From JBLIKP01 sp047635375 (GTDB lineage: Bacteria; Bacteroidota; Bacteroidia; Sphingobacteriales; Sphingobacteriaceae): 7,244 bases of DNA. Shown here piece by piece: positions 6,476 through 7,244 of this stretch. The stretch lies in assembly GCA_047635375.1 (NCBI GenBank), contig JBLIKP010000104.1, positions 1-7,244 of the forward strand. The letters are read 5' to 3'. How positions within the stretch are numbered: position 1 is the first letter of the stretch; every line of letters starts with the position of its first letter. The notes beneath the pieces were generated by a model that saw only the letters and a program-made list of their open reading frames with translations, was not told where the DNA came from and searched no databases. Position numbers and translations under genes: made by a program.

Positions 6476-6531
6476 AGTTCCTCTCTTAAAAATTTAATAC
6501 ATTAAAGTGGACCTTTACAAAAACAAACCAC

Positions 6532-7244
6532 ATGAAAAAAAATATTTTATTAACCTTAATCGGATCCTGCCTTTCATTAGGATTATTCGGACAAATCACC
6601 ATCGAGACAAACGATATGCCTACGGTGGGTGACACATTCGACTTCGTATTTGAAGAAGACTTAACAATTGATCTACTTGGCCCAGCCGATACAGCTCAGA
6701 TTTGGGATTACTCCGGAATCACACCAACCACACCTTTCAATACTTTAGGTTTTTTTGACCCAGGATTGATTCAAGCTCCCCACACTTTTACATTGTCTAA
6801 TGCTGTTCACGTCAATTACAGATCGCAATTTGGAATAAATCCAGAATTCATCATTATCGACTCAAATTTTATTGTTGCTGAAGGATTTATCTTTCAAGGT
6901 GGCGGAGGCGCTCCAGCCCAATCAATTCCACTAATTGAAATGGATACTTTCCTTAAATATCCATTTACGTTTGGAGACACTTTAAATTCAAACTATTTCT
7001 CAAAAGCCATGTTGGAATCCAATAACCCAAACGCTGAAGACACGCTTGAACAGCACGTTGAAAAACGTATGAAATACGATGCATTTGGCACCCTAAAAAC
7101 CATTTTTGGTGAGTACGAGGTAATCCGTGAAACGGAACGAATTTTACAATTCGACACGATAACATCAACAGACCAAACCACAGGCTTAGTTACAAAAACT
7201 CCGATTCCCTATACGACACCTGGAGTTGACTCTTCCGTTATTAC
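6532..7244 (+). CDS. Secreted paralogue of the upstream T9SS protein, 3'-truncated by the window
   Basis: An open frame from the ATG at 6532 to the window end gives 237 complete codons without a stop. The N-terminus MKKNILLTLIG and the following hydrophobic stretch look like a signal peptide, with likely cleavage after LFG before Gln21. Mature residues 21-65 align without gaps to residues 22-66 of the preceding protein, with 25 of 45 identical by hand count, including ITxET, VGDTF and GPADTAQ-x-WD[FY]S. A second shared stretch is DAFGTLKTIFGEYEVIRE (183-200) against DAWGELTTPFNTYDVLRRR. The two genes are therefore tandem paralogues that have diverged strongly. Whether this one also ends in PKD and T9SS sorting domains lies beyond the window; export by the same route is inferred. 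The strong terminator at 6393-6428 separates it from its neighbour. Function is unknown. Confidence 0.88.
   Translation, partial: MKKNILLTLIGSCLSLGLFGQITIETNDMPTVGDTFDFVFEEDLTIDLLGPADTAQIWDYSGITPTTPFNTLGFFDPGLIQAPHTFTLSNAVHVNYRSQFGINPEFIIIDSNFIVAEGFIFQGGGGAPAQSIPLIEMDTFLKYPFTFGDTLNSNYFSKAMLESNNPNAEDTLEQHVEKRMKYDAFGTLKTIFGEYEVIRETERILQFDTITSTDQTTGLVTKTPIPYTTPGVDSSVI

Noticed and set aside
6559..6570. Possible lipobox (I-G-S-C) in the signal peptide of the second paralogue
   Set aside because: The Cys is at residue 13, too early for a full hydrophobic core, and alignment with the paralogue puts the mature start at the Gln after LFG.

Overview
This is an AT-rich chromosomal stretch that most likely comes from a member of the Bacteroidota, probably a flavobacterium-like lineage. 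Four things point there. Upstream regions carry the Bacteroidota -7 promoter box TAnnTTTG. Clear Shine-Dalgarno sites are absent. A secreted protein ends in a Por/type IX secretion (T9SS) C-terminal sorting domain. The RbfA and MsbA-type sequences fit the same group. I see no tRNA, rRNA, CRISPR array, insertion sequence or phage gene.

Layout, left to right. The window opens inside pth (peptidyl-tRNA hydrolase, 5' end missing), which runs tail to tail into a seven-blade WD40 propeller gene on the minus strand; their stop codons overlap in one TTAA. Next, on the plus strand, come an SDR-type 2,4-dienoyl-CoA reductase and a small single-domain rhodanese. The rhodanese converges on rbfA (minus strand), and a bidirectional hairpin terminator between them includes the last codons of rbfA. 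rbfA and an MsbA-like ABC exporter are divergent, sharing a 60-bp region with two mirror-image TATCTTTG boxes. The right end holds a tandem pair of secreted paralogues. The first (446 aa) is complete, with a signal peptide, PKD domain and T9SS sorting domain. The second starts at 6532 and runs off the window.

How the genes relate. The left five-sixths is household function: tRNA recycling (pth), 30S maturation (rbfA), unsaturated fatty-acid beta-oxidation (dienoyl-CoA reductase), sulfur or persulfide handling (rhodanese) and lipid export (ABC exporter). Strand changes and individual promoters suggest mostly single-gene units rather than one pathway operon. The two secreted paralogues at the right are the accessory part. 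They share an N-terminal region with the core GPADTAQ-x-WD[FY]S, whose function I do not recognise.

The most notable observations are the paralogue pair with its uncharacterised N-terminal region, the promoter boxes lying only 6-7 nt before the start codons of three genes (which predicts almost leaderless mRNAs), and the terminator built into the rbfA coding end. I found no convincing evidence of a new multi-gene system.
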